From the NCBI GenBank assembly GCA_038250835.1, contig JBBSBY010000003.1:1-64000 (forward strand): 64,000 nucleotides of DNA, in the 5' to 3' direction. This DNA comes from JBBSBY01 sp038250835. GTDB lineage: Bacteria; Desulfobacterota; Desulfomonilia; Desulfomonilales; Desulfomonilaceae. Each line of letters begins with the position of its first letter. Position 1 is the stretch's first letter. The notes beneath the pieces were generated by a model. It worked only from the letters and a program-made list of their open reading frames with translations, did no database searches and was not told the DNA's origin. Below are positions 35,013-44,132 of this stretch, one piece after another. The translations under genes were made by a program, and so were the position numbers.

Positions 35013-36182
35013 CTATACATACTCGTAAGGCAGAAATAGTTTTCGATGTTCATTGAGCGCGAACCTATCGGTCATTCCCGCAATATAATCACATACGATC
35101 CGTTCAATCGAATCCTGCTCTTTATCTATACTTTTCTTTACCCCCGGCGGTAGTTGAGAAGGTCTCTCTACATATTCTCGAAAAAGGTCCGTAAGTAATC
35201 GGTTGGCCTTGAACTGCATTCGCATTATTCTGTGGTGTGTATAAAAATGGGAATAAAGGAAATGATTGAGATCCTTTTTCCACTGCTGCATCTTAGGAGA
35301 AAAACGGACAACCGGCGTAGCCGCCAAGCTAATATCGAGAGCGGCCTGGAAGTTACCTGAAACCAACTCTTCTTCCGTGGATGACAGCAAGTCCCTAATA
35401 AACGTATCAATAAGGATTCGGATGGCTTGATAACGAAAAGTATTGCGATCCAGCGCCGGATACCGTTGACTCACAACTCCCGTGACTTCATTCCACAATT
35501 CCAAAGTTTGCAAATCGCTTTCATCAAAGAATCCGGAGGTCAGCCCATCCTCTATATCATGGCAGTTGTATGCGATCTCATCCGCATAATTCACTATCTG
35601 AGCTTCCAGACCGGCTTGCGGATCCGAAAGAAATACGGTTAAAATGGCTTCAGGGGCTTGATCGTAAACCGTGCAATGACGGATAATGCCTGCTCGAGTT
35701 TCGAATGTAAGATTCAGCCCCGGAAACTCCGGGTATCTGGCCTCTAAATGATCAACAATTCTGAGTGATTGACTGTTGTGTTCGAAACCGTCGTGGGACT
35801 TCATCAACTCGTGTAAGGCGTGTTCTCCGGCATGACCAAATGGGGTATGTCCCAGGTCGTGAGCCAGGGCGACAGCGTGTGTCAAATCCTCGTTGGCGCC
35901 TAGATATTGAGCAATGCTCCGGGCAATCTGAGCAACTTCAAGTGAATGGGTTAGTCTGGTTCGATAATGATCGCCTTCATAGTACGCGAAAACTTGTGTT
36001 TTATATTCAAGTCTCCTGAACGCTTTTGAATGGATGATTCGATCTCGATCCCTTTGGAAGGCCGTCCTAAAGGGACACTCATATTCGTCATATACTCGCC
36101 CTTTGGAGTTCTCGGATAGTGACGCGTATGGCGCCAGGAAGGATCGCTCTCGTTGTTCCTGCACGGATCTTTTTACGATCAA
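35013..36182 (-). CDS. dgt: Deoxyguanosinetriphosphate triphosphohydrolase-like HD protein
   Basis: This enzyme splits dNTPs, classically dGTP, into the nucleoside and triphosphate. HD-domain metal ligands are visible in RTRLTHSLEVAQ, HDLGHTPFGHAGEHAL and, later, NYADEIAYNCHDIEDG. The N-terminal block FQRDRDRIIHSKAFRRLEYKTQVF is typical of the shorter type-2 dGTPases. The frame is open to 36260, but that start would overlap the upstream gene by 65 bases. I prefer the TTG at 36182, 14 bases past the upstream stop, with AGGA about ten bases ahead. A GTG at 36164 is also possible. Confidence 0.9.
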   Translation of the reverse strand: MIVKRSVQEQRERSFLAPYASLSENSKGRVYDEYECPFRTAFQRDRDRIIHSKAFRRLEYKTQVFAYYEGDHYRTRLTHSLEVAQIARSIAQYLGANEDLTHAVALAHDLGHTPFGHAGEHALHELMKSHDGFEHNSQSLRIVDHLEARYPEFPGLNLTFETRAGIIRHCTVYDQAPEAILTVFLSDPQAGLEAQIVNYADEIAYNCHDIEDGLTSGFFDESDLQTLELWNEVTGVVSQRYPALDRNTFRYQAIRILIDTFIRDLLSSTEEELVSGNFQAALDISLAATPVVRFSPKMQQWKKDLNHFLYSHFYTHHRIMRMQFKANRLLTDLFREYVERPSQLPPGVKKSIDKEQDSIERIVCDYIAGMTDRFALNEHRKLFLPYEYV

Positions 36183-36195
36183 AAGAGCACTCGTC

Positions 36196-36774
36196 CTAAT
36201 TTCCCATAGAGTTGGGAGCTGAAGGGCTTTGCGTTGTCCCCGATTTGTGAAAGAGAACACCTCCCTGGGAAGAAGGCAATATAAGATTTACGAGAATCGC
36301 AAAGAATAGAATAACCCCGATTGATATGCCGGCCCAAATTATAATCCTGTTCCGGCTAGACCTTAATGGCTGTATTTGTCTCTCTGACGTCTGCTCCGAA
36401 GGAAACCTGAATTCTTGAAATGCGTCCTCGGGCATGGTGGCTTCTTCAATGCCGTTTGAAGGGGTATTCTTTCGCTGAGGACCGTCCATGAGGTTCGCTG
36501 ACTTTCTAAACGAGACTTTCTCAGTTTTCGATGGCGCAATATCGACTGACTGCATCGGCTGCCGATTATCCGGAGTTTTTTCAGCAAGTTTTGATTCAGC
36601 ATCGTCAAAGGGTGGAGTGTCCCGAGGAGTTTTCAGATGCCCGGCTACAGAATCTTCCTTAAAAGTATCGATCGCGCCGCAATGCGGACAACGGATCTTC
36701 ACTTCAGCGCCTTTCGGGACTCCGCTCGAATCAATTCTCATCTTTCCGTTGCACTTAGGACAGGTTACAATCAT
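36196..36774 (-). CDS. MJ0042-type zinc-finger membrane protein
   Basis: A 192-residue protein with an N-terminal zinc finger of the MJ0042/zinc_ribbon_5 kind (MIVTCPKCNGKMRI ... KIRCPHCGA), a charged disordered middle, and one membrane helix (IIIWAGISIGVILFFAILVNLIL) near the C-terminus. The arrangement is common in deltaproteobacteria and myxobacteria, usually of unknown role. I chose the ATG at 36774 because it starts directly at the zinc finger; 36810 would add 12 residues. It is in a minus-strand run with dgt and three upstream genes. Confidence 0.8.
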   Translation of the reverse strand: MIVTCPKCNGKMRIDSSGVPKGAEVKIRCPHCGAIDTFKEDSVAGHLKTPRDTPPFDDAESKLAEKTPDNRQPMQSVDIAPSKTEKVSFRKSANLMDGPQRKNTPSNGIEEATMPEDAFQEFRFPSEQTSERQIQPLRSSRNRIIIWAGISIGVILFFAILVNLILPSSQGGVLFHKSGTTQSPSAPNSMGN

Positions 36775-36844
36775 TAAGCGTCTCACCGTGGAGATAAATT
36801 GACTGTTCAATTTGTAGCTGAAACCTATATTCCAGTCAACAAAG

Positions 36845-37381
36845 TTACTTCAAAGAAGGTTTTAGAATTCTTAGTGAATGATGAATCTTGCGAATTATTT
36901 GAAGCAAATTTTTAAAACCTTCCGGGCGATCCGATATGGTCATTTGTAAAATTTTGTCCAGTGTCACATAATACTGAACCAATTGGACAATCTGAGCGCC
37001 TTTACTATTTGTGAAGGAACAAACGAAATAAAATTGCACTCCGCTTATATTTGGCGCCTTACCTTGCTCCAAAAAGGCGACATTTTTCATATTGCCTTTG
37101 ATGTTCTTTTTAAATGTCTCGAGTAACTCATCGGAGCTAAGGGTCTTTTTGGTCTCTCGCTTTTCTATAAAAATGGCGATACGCAAGGACGCATTGGGAT
37201 GCGATATTCTTATCTCGTCCTTTCCGTGAGACTCCAACTTCATTGTAGCGGGATAGTCAAAGATAAATCGTCCATCCGGGTCAGTGTATTGTTTCAGCCC
37301 TTTGTCCGTAGCGGACGCAGAGAGAGGTATTAACAATAATAAAAACAGGACGGAATAACATTTAACATAAGAGGGTTTCAA
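36845..37381 (-). CDS. Secreted protein with Mog1/PsbP-like fold
   Basis: The 178-residue protein has a signal peptide (about 1-24, ending SASA). The mature part contains YTDPDGRFIFDYPATMKLE, followed by alternating strands and a long helix (SSDELLETFKKNI). This pattern is typical of PsbP/DUF1795-like domains found in periplasmic proteins and lipoproteins. No catalytic residues are evident. It sits in the ybgC-dgt run. Confidence 0.7.
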   Translation of the reverse strand: MKPSYVKCYSVLFLLLLIPLSASATDKGLKQYTDPDGRFIFDYPATMKLESHGKDEIRISHPNASLRIAIFIEKRETKKTLSSDELLETFKKNIKGNMKNVAFLEQGKAPNISGVQFYFVCSFTNSKGAQIVQLVQYYVTLDKILQMTISDRPEGFKNLLQIIRKIHHSLRILKPSLK

Positions 37382-37427
37382 CGTGGATTATTTCCGATGT
37401 TTGTTTTTGAATTGAGTATCGGTGGTA

Positions 37428-38237
37428 CTATTTTTTATCGTCTTTCCGTAAGGTAGCTGTTTCACCAAGCGATTTGGAAACTTGAAAAACCGCTGAATCA
37501 ATTCCCGACTGAACCGCTTTGCTGAACGTTTTAGAGGGCGCGCCGGCGTAAAAAGCGGCAAGATCTTCGAGTTCTTTATCGCTCAAATTCCTGTAATTGT
37601 AGGCGTAAGACATCAACGCCGTTTCTTCCACGCGTGATCCTTTCATAAATTTATCCACGATCTTCAATGTTTCAATTAGTTTCGCCGTTAGCGCGCGATC
37701 ATCCTGAGATGCGCTAAGGGAGCCCTCGACGAATCCTCGAACCACGGTTTTAAGCAGATTATTGGTTGTATCTAATTGACCTTCGGAGCTAACCATTTGC
37801 CTCAATATGGTCAAGCGATCCTGGTCAAGAGAAGCAAGCAATTTGCGACTTTCTCGAATGTTCTTGAGAGTGGTCGGATCAAGAGCGGCCTCATGGATTT
37901 TGGCTATTTTGCGACCCAATTTCGAATCGTAAAAACCGATTACGATACCCAACATTGTAGAATTAACCTTCTCATCAACTGCTTTGCGCAACGTTTTCTC
38001 AAGATCCGATTTCGACGCGGCCTTCTTGATCATCGCGGCGGCATCGGCTCTTGATTGGGCTGTTGGGAGAGCATCAGTTGGAATAGCCGCAAGGATTGCA
38101 TGACCAAGATCATTTATCTGCCCGTATATACCCGAAACTGTCAGAGCCTTGTCCGACAGAGCGTCGTCCTGACAAAATGCGGGCATTGCCGCGAAAACAA
38201 GCATTGATACGAATATTAGAACCTTTATTGATTGCAA
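37428..38237 (-). CDS. Secreted DUF2059-like protein
   Basis: A 269-residue helical exported protein with a signal peptide (about 1-22, ending AFCQ). Near the C-terminus it has YAYNYRNLSDKELEDLAAFYAGAPSKTFSKAVQ, close to the DUF2059 pattern (FT.eEl..l..FY.sp.G). An earlier IGFYDSKLGRKIAKIHEAAL repeats a similar theme, suggesting an internal duplication. Function is unknown. It lies 18 bases after ybgC and 46 ahead of the PsbP-like gene. Confidence 0.75.
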   Translation of the reverse strand: MQSIKVLIFVSMLVFAAMPAFCQDDALSDKALTVSGIYGQINDLGHAILAAIPTDALPTAQSRADAAAMIKKAASKSDLEKTLRKAVDEKVNSTMLGIVIGFYDSKLGRKIAKIHEAALDPTTLKNIRESRKLLASLDQDRLTILRQMVSSEGQLDTTNNLLKTVVRGFVEGSLSASQDDRALTAKLIETLKIVDKFMKGSRVEETALMSYAYNYRNLSDKELEDLAAFYAGAPSKTFSKAVQSGIDSAVFQVSKSLGETATLRKDDKK

Positions 38238-38255
38238 GTTCCCTCCATAAGCAAA

Positions 38256-38681
38256 CTATAGAGTGTGAAATTCCGATGGAAGCTGGATCAGGCGAGCGTC
38301 TTCTCCCACGGCTACCAAAGTAATGCCTGCGGTTATCAGATAGTCCCTTGGAGCGCCTTTCTTAATAATAATTTGTTTGGCGTTAATTCTATATTTAGTC
38401 GTGTTTTCTATCCACGTCCTTACAACGAGTGTGTCTCCAAGTTTTGCGGGGCCATGGTAAATTATTTCGATCTTGTGAACCATGAAGAGATATCCCCGAT
38501 TGTGATAATCGGCTATGGATGTAAGCCTATCCTCTATGTATTCGGTTCGCGCCCTTTCCAAATACTTCAAATAATTGGCATGGTAAACCACACCCATGCA
38601 ATCGGTGTCTTCATAATAGACTTTGCAACTAAATTCACGTTCAACTCTCGGACGTTCCCTTTTTTCCGCCGTTTCCGTCAC
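38256..38681 (-). CDS. ybgC: YbgC-type hotdog acyl-CoA thioesterase
   Basis: A 141-residue single-hotdog thioesterase of the YbgC/4-hydroxybenzoyl-CoA thioesterase group. The active-site Asp lies in YYEDTDCMGVVYHANYLKYLERAR, the best-known signature of the family. YbgC often sits with tolQRA-pal and acts on acyl-CoA or acyl-ACP in phospholipid metabolism; no tol genes are present here. It appears to be the first gene of a five-gene minus-strand run down to dgt. Confidence 0.92.
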   Translation of the reverse strand: MTETAEKRERPRVEREFSCKVYYEDTDCMGVVYHANYLKYLERARTEYIEDRLTSIADYHNRGYLFMVHKIEIIYHGPAKLGDTLVVRTWIENTTKYRINAKQIIIKKGAPRDYLITAGITLVAVGEDARLIQLPSEFHTL

Positions 38682-39195
38682 AGAAGCTTCCTTTCCAAAT
38701 GCACTGAACAGCTAGGTAAGTATAATCTCAGATTTCAAAGATGTAAATTGCGCATGGTTTCGTGATCACTTTATAGGCACATTAAAATTTGGTATTATCC
38801 GAACCCACGAGATTTACGGGAAAACGTGGGGCGTTACGGAAAATCTCCATGCGTCCATAAGGCGCCGACTCGGCGTTCACAGACAAACCGTCTCAAAACG
38901 ACACATCTAGTTTGTCGACACGACGTGAGCAAAAAGCATTCAAACGATTATGGCGCACACACCCATGGTTGTATAATTCTGCGCTATTGGCGACCGGCAT
39001 AATATTACACGAGCTTTTGTGCTGAATGGAGTATTACATAAGGCTTGGAAAAGTATATGACTATAAGACGAAACAAACACGGGAAAGATCCGGAAAAAGC
39101 GTGTATTCGGGTTGAGCTCAACTCCAACCTTTCCTTAATCCCGGATCATTAGAAAAAAGCATCATAACTCCATGGACTCGTCACTCTGACGATGG
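38682..39195. other. Intergenic region, no gene seen
   Basis: This gap of 514 bases separates divergent genes, so promoters for ybgC and the SGNH operon should lie here. I see no convincing reading frame, strong -35/-10 pair, hairpin terminator or match to the dispersed repeat. Confidence 0.5.
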
Positions 39196-41025
39196 GTGAA
39201 TATGACGGACAATAAAGAGATAGCTAATTCCACTAAAGACTCCATTGAGAACCAAAAAAACTCGGATTCAGCCCAACACAGCCTCAAGAAAAAATCGGGC
39301 AATCTGAAAGGTTGGATTTGGCGTGTTCTGAAGGTTCCCTTGTATCTCGTGTTCCTGATATTAGCCGTGGTCCTTATTGCACAAGGTCTCGAGAGCCTCA
39401 CAAAATATGCGCTCAAGAAATCATATCTTGGATCCGTTTATCCGAATCGAGATTATATGATCCGGAGCGATTTTACGCGTCCTGTGGCTCATTACGATTA
39501 TGATTTTGTCCCAGGCGTATGCCTCGAATATAATATAGTCAAAGGCAACAGTTTCGAGTATGCGAACAATGCCGGATTTCGTGAGCCGCGCCCAATTGAA
39601 ATGGAAAAACCTGCCGACGAATTTCGAATTTTCCTGACCGGAGGTTCCACGGCTTATGGACTTGGATCCGTTGGGGAAGCGGCGCCTCACATGAATTTTT
39701 ATGGAATTGAATACAGGGAAACCATTTCTCATTTAATGGAAAAAATTCTCAACGCTTCCGCTCCAATTCCAGGTAAGACGGTAAGGGTATACAATGCGGC
39801 GGTGTGGGGTTATTCATACCAGCATCTTCTGATGCGGTATATTGTCAAACTGCGCAACTACAATCCCGATCTAATCATTTCCCTTGACGGCGCCAACGAG
39901 ATTCCGCTCTTAAGCAAGATTTCAAATGATTGGGACTACTTTAGCCAGGGACAATTTCAGGATGTCCTCAGAGAGATATACGCCTACACCGGTCCCGGAT
40001 TAACTTCATACTTGACGTTATGGCTCAAAAACAACACATTTGTGATGACATACTTATGGCAAGGAAAGGATATGTTTCAGGAATTAACGAAAGAAGTACA
40101 ATCTAAGAGCGACCTTGCCATGGTCCAAACGGCAAATACCGAGAATTACGCCCTTGAGGAAAAATCACGCATCGTGAATCGCAACATTTCTCAGATTGTT
40201 AGGGTTGTCGAAGATTATCACAGCGCAATGCAAAATGATGGAGTCAATCACATAATCGCATTGCAGCCGTGGTACTACTTGTCCAAAAAACCAAAGCACG
40301 AAAAAGAAAAGATTTTGGACACATTTGACTTTCACAAGCGCTATTTCGATATTCCCTCAGACAAAATGTATACGCTTTTTATAGAAAAGATGAGACAAAG
40401 CGCCGAAAAGAATAACTATTTTTTGGTTGATTTTTCCGAGTATTTTGATGATGTATCCGAGTGGGTATTCACGGATTGGTGTCATTTGACTGCGGGCGCA
40501 AATTTTCTGTTAGCTAAGGAATTATCAAATCTGGTAAAGGAGCATCTCCTCAGCCAACCGCTCACCGCCGCAGACACAGTACAAAACAAGGAAGGCTATT
40601 TTTGGGACATAGCGGCTTCCAGCGCCGTAAAGCACGCTCCGGAATCCAAGGGGGCCGGCAATGTAGTGGAAAACATGCTAAAAGGCTATCCATCCGAAAA
40701 AATGTATGTTTCCAGGAACGCCGCCCCGGAAGAGGAGTTGAGCGTGGAGCTTGACTTGGGACGTGAATTTGATATCACTCGACTTCGTCTGGTATGGGCT
40801 GACTCCGATTCGATACCCAGGTCCTGGAAAGTTCAATATTCCATGGACGGGACTGACTGGAAGGATTTTGTGGACAATACGTCATGTGTGATTGACCATT
40901 ATTCGAGATGGCCCGGAACGGAGTATTATGCGTCTCAACCGGCTGCGGCACGCTATTTTAGGTATAAACCCCTGGATGAAAATAAGACGAATATCAAATT
41001 GCGGCTCTGGGCCTTATATCGGTAG
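39196..41025 (+). CDS. Membrane-anchored SGNH hydrolase with C-terminal discoidin-like domain
   Basis: The 609-residue protein has a cytoplasmic N-tail, one membrane helix (about 44-66) and a periplasmic SGNH/GDSL domain. Ser151 lies in FLTGGSTAYGLG, block III in SLDGANEI, and the final Asp427-x2-His430 in DWCHLTAGANF. The last 130 residues (LSVELDLGREFDITRLRLVW) resemble an F5/8 type C carbohydrate-binding domain. The start is a GTG; the ATG six bases later is equally possible. It stands 6 bases before the carbamoyltransferase and probably acts on the same glycan, as an esterase or acetyltransferase-like enzyme. Confidence 0.85.
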   Translation: MNMTDNKEIANSTKDSIENQKNSDSAQHSLKKKSGNLKGWIWRVLKVPLYLVFLILAVVLIAQGLESLTKYALKKSYLGSVYPNRDYMIRSDFTRPVAHYDYDFVPGVCLEYNIVKGNSFEYANNAGFREPRPIEMEKPADEFRIFLTGGSTAYGLGSVGEAAPHMNFYGIEYRETISHLMEKILNASAPIPGKTVRVYNAAVWGYSYQHLLMRYIVKLRNYNPDLIISLDGANEIPLLSKISNDWDYFSQGQFQDVLREIYAYTGPGLTSYLTLWLKNNTFVMTYLWQGKDMFQELTKEVQSKSDLAMVQTANTENYALEEKSRIVNRNISQIVRVVEDYHSAMQNDGVNHIIALQPWYYLSKKPKHEKEKILDTFDFHKRYFDIPSDKMYTLFIEKMRQSAEKNNYFLVDFSEYFDDVSEWVFTDWCHLTAGANFLLAKELSNLVKEHLLSQPLTAADTVQNKEGYFWDIAASSAVKHAPESKGAGNVVENMLKGYPSEKMYVSRNAAPEEELSVELDLGREFDITRLRLVWADSDSIPRSWKVQYSMDGTDWKDFVDNTSCVIDHYSRWPGTEYYASQPAAARYFRYKPLDENKTNIKLRLWALYR

Positions 41026-41031
41026 GATTAC

Positions 41032-42849
41032 ATGAATATTATAGGTGTATCTGCTTTTTACCACGACAGCGCGGCGTGTTTAATCCAAGACGGCAAAATC
41101 TTGGCTGCGGCTCAGCAAGAGCGATTTTCACGCATCAAACACGACCACGCCTTTCCTGTGGACGCAATAAAATATTGTCTCAAGGAAGCCAAAATAACCG
41201 TGGATGACATTGACTTCTTGGTCTTCTACGATAAACCTTTCATAAAATTCGAACGCCTGCTGGAAACTTATATCTCGTATGCGCCCAGAGGCCTGGCTTC
41301 TTTTCTCATGGCTATGCCTCTGTGGTTGAAACAAAAACTCCATACTCCGAGTTTGGTAAAACGCATACTCGGTTATGAAGGCAAAATTTTGTTTCCTGAG
41401 CATCATGAATCCCACGCCGCGAGCGCATTTTTCCCGTCACCGTTTGAATCCGCCGCTTTTTTGACAATGGACGGTGTAGGTGAGTGGACCACAACCAGCT
41501 TTGGCATTGGTAACAAAAATAAGATTCAAATTGATTACGAGATCCAGTTTCCTCATTCTTTGGGCTTATTGTATTCGGCTTTTACGTATTTTACGGGATT
41601 CAAAGTGAATTCAGGTGAATACAAGGTTATGGGGCTCGCCCCCTATGGCGAACCCAAATATGTCGATGTAATCCTGAAAGAGCTGATCGATGTAAAAAAG
41701 GACGGCTCCTTTAAATTGAACATGGATTATTTTACATATCCATACGGGCTGACTATGACCGGTTCGGCCTTTGAAAAGCTATTTGACGGACCCGCAAGAA
41801 AACCTGAAACCGACCTCACTCAGCGGGAGATGGATATTGCAAAATCGGTCCAGGTAGTCACTGAAGAAGTTATGCTCCGCACATCCAATCATATCCATAA
41901 AGTTACAGGCGCCAAATATCTCTGCCTTGCAGGTGGAGTAGCTTTGAATTGCGTCGGCAATGGAAGAATTTTAAGAGAAGGCCCTTTTGAGGATATTTGG
42001 ATTCAGCCCGCTGCCGGTGACGCCGGTGGAGCGCTTGGAGCCGCCCTCTTTGTCTGGCACCAACTGCTTGACAATGAACGATCAGTTGGATCAGACGGTG
42101 ATCTACAGTTCGGAACGTACCTAGGTCCTGAATATTCCGAGCCGGAAATTAGAGATTTTTTAGACACCAACAATTATCCCTATGACTATTTAGGTAACGG
42201 AGAGATGCCGTCCAGAATAGCGGATTTAGTTGCGGACGGCAAAGTCATCGGATGGTTTCAAGGGCGGATGGAATTCGGCCCACGGGCGCTTGGGTCTCGA
42301 TCCATAATAGGCGACGCCAGAAATCCGAAGATGCAATCTCAGATGAACCTCAAAATTAAATACCGTGAGAGTTTCCGTCCTTTTGCTCCATCGGTCCTTA
42401 ATGAGCACGTGGGTGAATTCTTTGAATTGGATAGGCCGTCGCCTTATATGTTATTGGTCGCCTACGTGAACGAGAACATTCGTAAGAATATGACTACGGA
42501 TGATGAAAAACTGTGGGGCATTGACAAGTTAAATGTGTCAAGATCCGAAATACCGGCCATTACTCATGTCGACTATTCCGCTAGAATTCAGACGGTGCAC
42601 AAAGACACGAATCCCACGTACCATAAAATGGTAAAGGCTTTTTACGAAAAAACAGGTTGCCCGGTGGTGGTGAACACATCATTCAACGTGCGGGGAGAGC
42701 CGATCGTAATGACACCTAAGGACGCTTATTTATGTTTCATGAGAACTGAAATGGATTACCTGATTTTAGGCTCATTTCTCCTGGACAAGAAAAAGCAACC
42801 TGCCATGAAAGACGATAAGGATTGGCGGCGCCAATACGAATTGGATTAA
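41032..42849 (+). CDS. NodU/CmcH-family carbamoyltransferase
   Basis: A 605-residue enzyme that transfers a carbamoyl group from carbamoyl phosphate to a hydroxyl of a sugar or natural product, via carbamoyl adenylate. The N-terminal Kae1-like domain has the metal-binding HHESHAASAFFPSPF and DGVGEWTT, followed by CLAGGVALNCVGNGR. The C-terminal YrdC-like domain ends with FRPFAPSVL and VVNTSFNVRGEPIV. Substrates in the family include nodulation factors, cephamycin, antibiotics and saxitoxin. With SGNH, SxtJ and DUF5989 neighbours, a glycan or secreted metabolite is likely. Confidence 0.95.
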   Translation: MNIIGVSAFYHDSAACLIQDGKILAAAQQERFSRIKHDHAFPVDAIKYCLKEAKITVDDIDFLVFYDKPFIKFERLLETYISYAPRGLASFLMAMPLWLKQKLHTPSLVKRILGYEGKILFPEHHESHAASAFFPSPFESAAFLTMDGVGEWTTTSFGIGNKNKIQIDYEIQFPHSLGLLYSAFTYFTGFKVNSGEYKVMGLAPYGEPKYVDVILKELIDVKKDGSFKLNMDYFTYPYGLTMTGSAFEKLFDGPARKPETDLTQREMDIAKSVQVVTEEVMLRTSNHIHKVTGAKYLCLAGGVALNCVGNGRILREGPFEDIWIQPAAGDAGGALGAALFVWHQLLDNERSVGSDGDLQFGTYLGPEYSEPEIRDFLDTNNYPYDYLGNGEMPSRIADLVADGKVIGWFQGRMEFGPRALGSRSIIGDARNPKMQSQMNLKIKYRESFRPFAPSVLNEHVGEFFELDRPSPYMLLVAYVNENIRKNMTTDDEKLWGIDKLNVSRSEIPAITHVDYSARIQTVHKDTNPTYHKMVKAFYEKTGCPVVVNTSFNVRGEPIVMTPKDAYLCFMRTEMDYLILGSFLLDKKKQPAMKDDKDWRRQYELD

Positions 42850-42864
42850 TTTTGGAGCTCATGG

Positions 42865-43302
42865 ATGAACATAATTGAAGAAATCAAACAGGAAGTAAGG
42901 TTGGCTTCAGTAGAGCCTTCGCGGAGGGACTTAAATATACTTGCTTTGCTTTTCTTCGCCATCCCATCGGCTATTGGGGCATGGCAGCTTTGGAAAGGCA
43001 ACTCGGGCGGTTGGATCTGGATAGCCGTCGGCGCCGTCCTGGTAATTTCACGGCTGTTTCCTCCGTTGTTTCGACGCATTTATAGACTTTGGATTGGATT
43101 CTCTGTAGTTTTAGGCTTTTTTGTATCAAGAATTCTACTTACGATTATATTTTTTGTGGTCATCACGCCGACTGGAATTATAATGAAGTTGATGGGTAAA
43201 GATCCCATGGACAGAAAGTTTGATCCCAAGGTAACGAGCTATTGGAAAAGAAAAGAGCAAACAGAAGAGTCATCTGTTCAACGATATGAGAAACAGTTTT
43301 AA
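42865..43302 (+). CDS. SxtJ-like membrane protein
   Basis: A 145-residue protein with three or four hydrophobic helices (for example ALLFFAIPSAIGAWQLW and WIWIAVGAVLVISRLF) and a conserved ending TPTGIIMKLMGKDPM. This matches the SxtJ family, named from the saxitoxin cluster, which regularly accompanies carbamoyltransferases. Its biochemical role is not known. It follows the carbamoyltransferase by 15 bases and precedes DUF5989 by 23 bases. Confidence 0.88.
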   Translation: MNIIEEIKQEVRLASVEPSRRDLNILALLFFAIPSAIGAWQLWKGNSGGWIWIAVGAVLVISRLFPPLFRRIYRLWIGFSVVLGFFVSRILLTIIFFVVITPTGIIMKLMGKDPMDRKFDPKVTSYWKRKEQTEESSVQRYEKQF

Positions 43303-43325
43303 ATTACCTGCGTAGGAGGTGTTAA

Positions 43326-43478
43326 ATGTCGCTGGTCGCGGAATTCTGGGATTTTATGAAAGTTCGGAAGAAATTTTGGTTGGCGCCGATAATTATCGTG
43401 CTGGTCATTCTTTCAGCTTTTATAATCTTGGCCGCCAGCTCACCGGTTGCGGCGCCTTTCATTTACACATTATTCTAA
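43326..43478 (+). CDS. DUF5989 family small membrane protein
   Basis: This 50-residue protein starts MSLVAEFWDFMKVRKKFWLAP and continues with a single hydrophobic helix ending near ILAASSPVAAPFIYTLF. That is the DUF5989 pattern, which almost always follows SxtJ next to carbamoyltransferases. A strong TAGGAGGTG site precedes the ATG. It is the last gene of the four-gene operon before a hairpin terminator. Function is unknown; a membrane partner of SxtJ is plausible. Confidence 0.88.
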   Translation: MSLVAEFWDFMKVRKKFWLAPIIIVLVILSAFIILAASSPVAAPFIYTLF

Positions 43479-43497
43479 AATAGCCGAATCACGGCTC

Positions 43498-43530
43498 TCC
43501 TAAAAGGGAGGCTGAGCCTCCCTTTTAGGA
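43498..43530 (+). terminator. Long hairpin terminator after the carbamoyltransferase operon
   Basis: TCCTAAAAGGGAGGCT (43498-43513) and AGCCTCCCTTTTAGGA (43515-43530) form a perfect 16-bp inverted repeat. The inner GGGAGGC/GCCTCCC stem followed by TTTT looks like a standard intrinsic terminator, and the flanking A and T tracts make it bidirectional in form. Confidence 0.85.
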
Positions 43531-43664
43531 GGATTATGCCTCAATAAGAATACTTTAATAATTTACGCGAACCATTCTCCTAATGATGAGTCTCATACAG
43601 ACTTTGGAGTAATTGGAAAGAAAATTTTTGGAATGTTAGTTCGAACCTAGCCGGAGCGGTGTCA

Positions 43665-44132
43665 TTACATGGAACAGTAATTGTTTCGCCCTTGAAAGCC
43701 ACTTTTCCAATCCATTATATCCTCACCCGTCACCTCAACACTAATTTCCCAACCTGGATTAATGATCAAACCCAATCCCGCGGGCATGTGCATCAGTATC
43801 CATGGAAATTCCATTAAAATGCCGGATAATACATTTGGAAATAATTTGGAAACAGGGGAAAATCGTTTAGCGTGCGTAAATATCGCCACTACGGGGCCTA
43901 GCCGAGGATGGTCAAATATCAATGGCTCAAAAGCGCTTGGGACTGGTTCGGAGTTGGAAGGAATGAACACTTTAGATGTGATCAGTTTATCAAAAAAATC
44001 TTCATGAGAGGTCGTGTTGGAGATCATGTCTATTAGAGCCAGCTCCAGTTCCGATTCCGCACTAAATTCTTCAGCAAAAGCCAAAACGCGGTAATTAGGT
44101 CGGCCGATGAATAATCTTGTAAAGAATCCCAT
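43665..44132 (-). CDS. SseB-family protein
   Basis: A 155-residue protein with the SseB N-terminal domain layout: a helical start (ELELALIDMI), VFIPSNSEPVPSAFEPLIFDHPRLGPVVAIFTH, and the C-terminal LMHMPAGLGLIINPGWEISVEV block, which is characteristic of the family. SseB proteins are small cytoplasmic proteins of undefined role, often near secretion or enhanced-serine-sensitivity loci. It stands alone between two sizeable gaps. Confidence 0.8.
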   Translation of the reverse strand: MGFFTRLFIGRPNYRVLAFAEEFSAESELELALIDMISNTTSHEDFFDKLITSKVFIPSNSEPVPSAFEPLIFDHPRLGPVVAIFTHAKRFSPVSKLFPNVLSGILMEFPWILMHMPAGLGLIINPGWEISVEVTGEDIMDWKSGFQGRNNYCSM

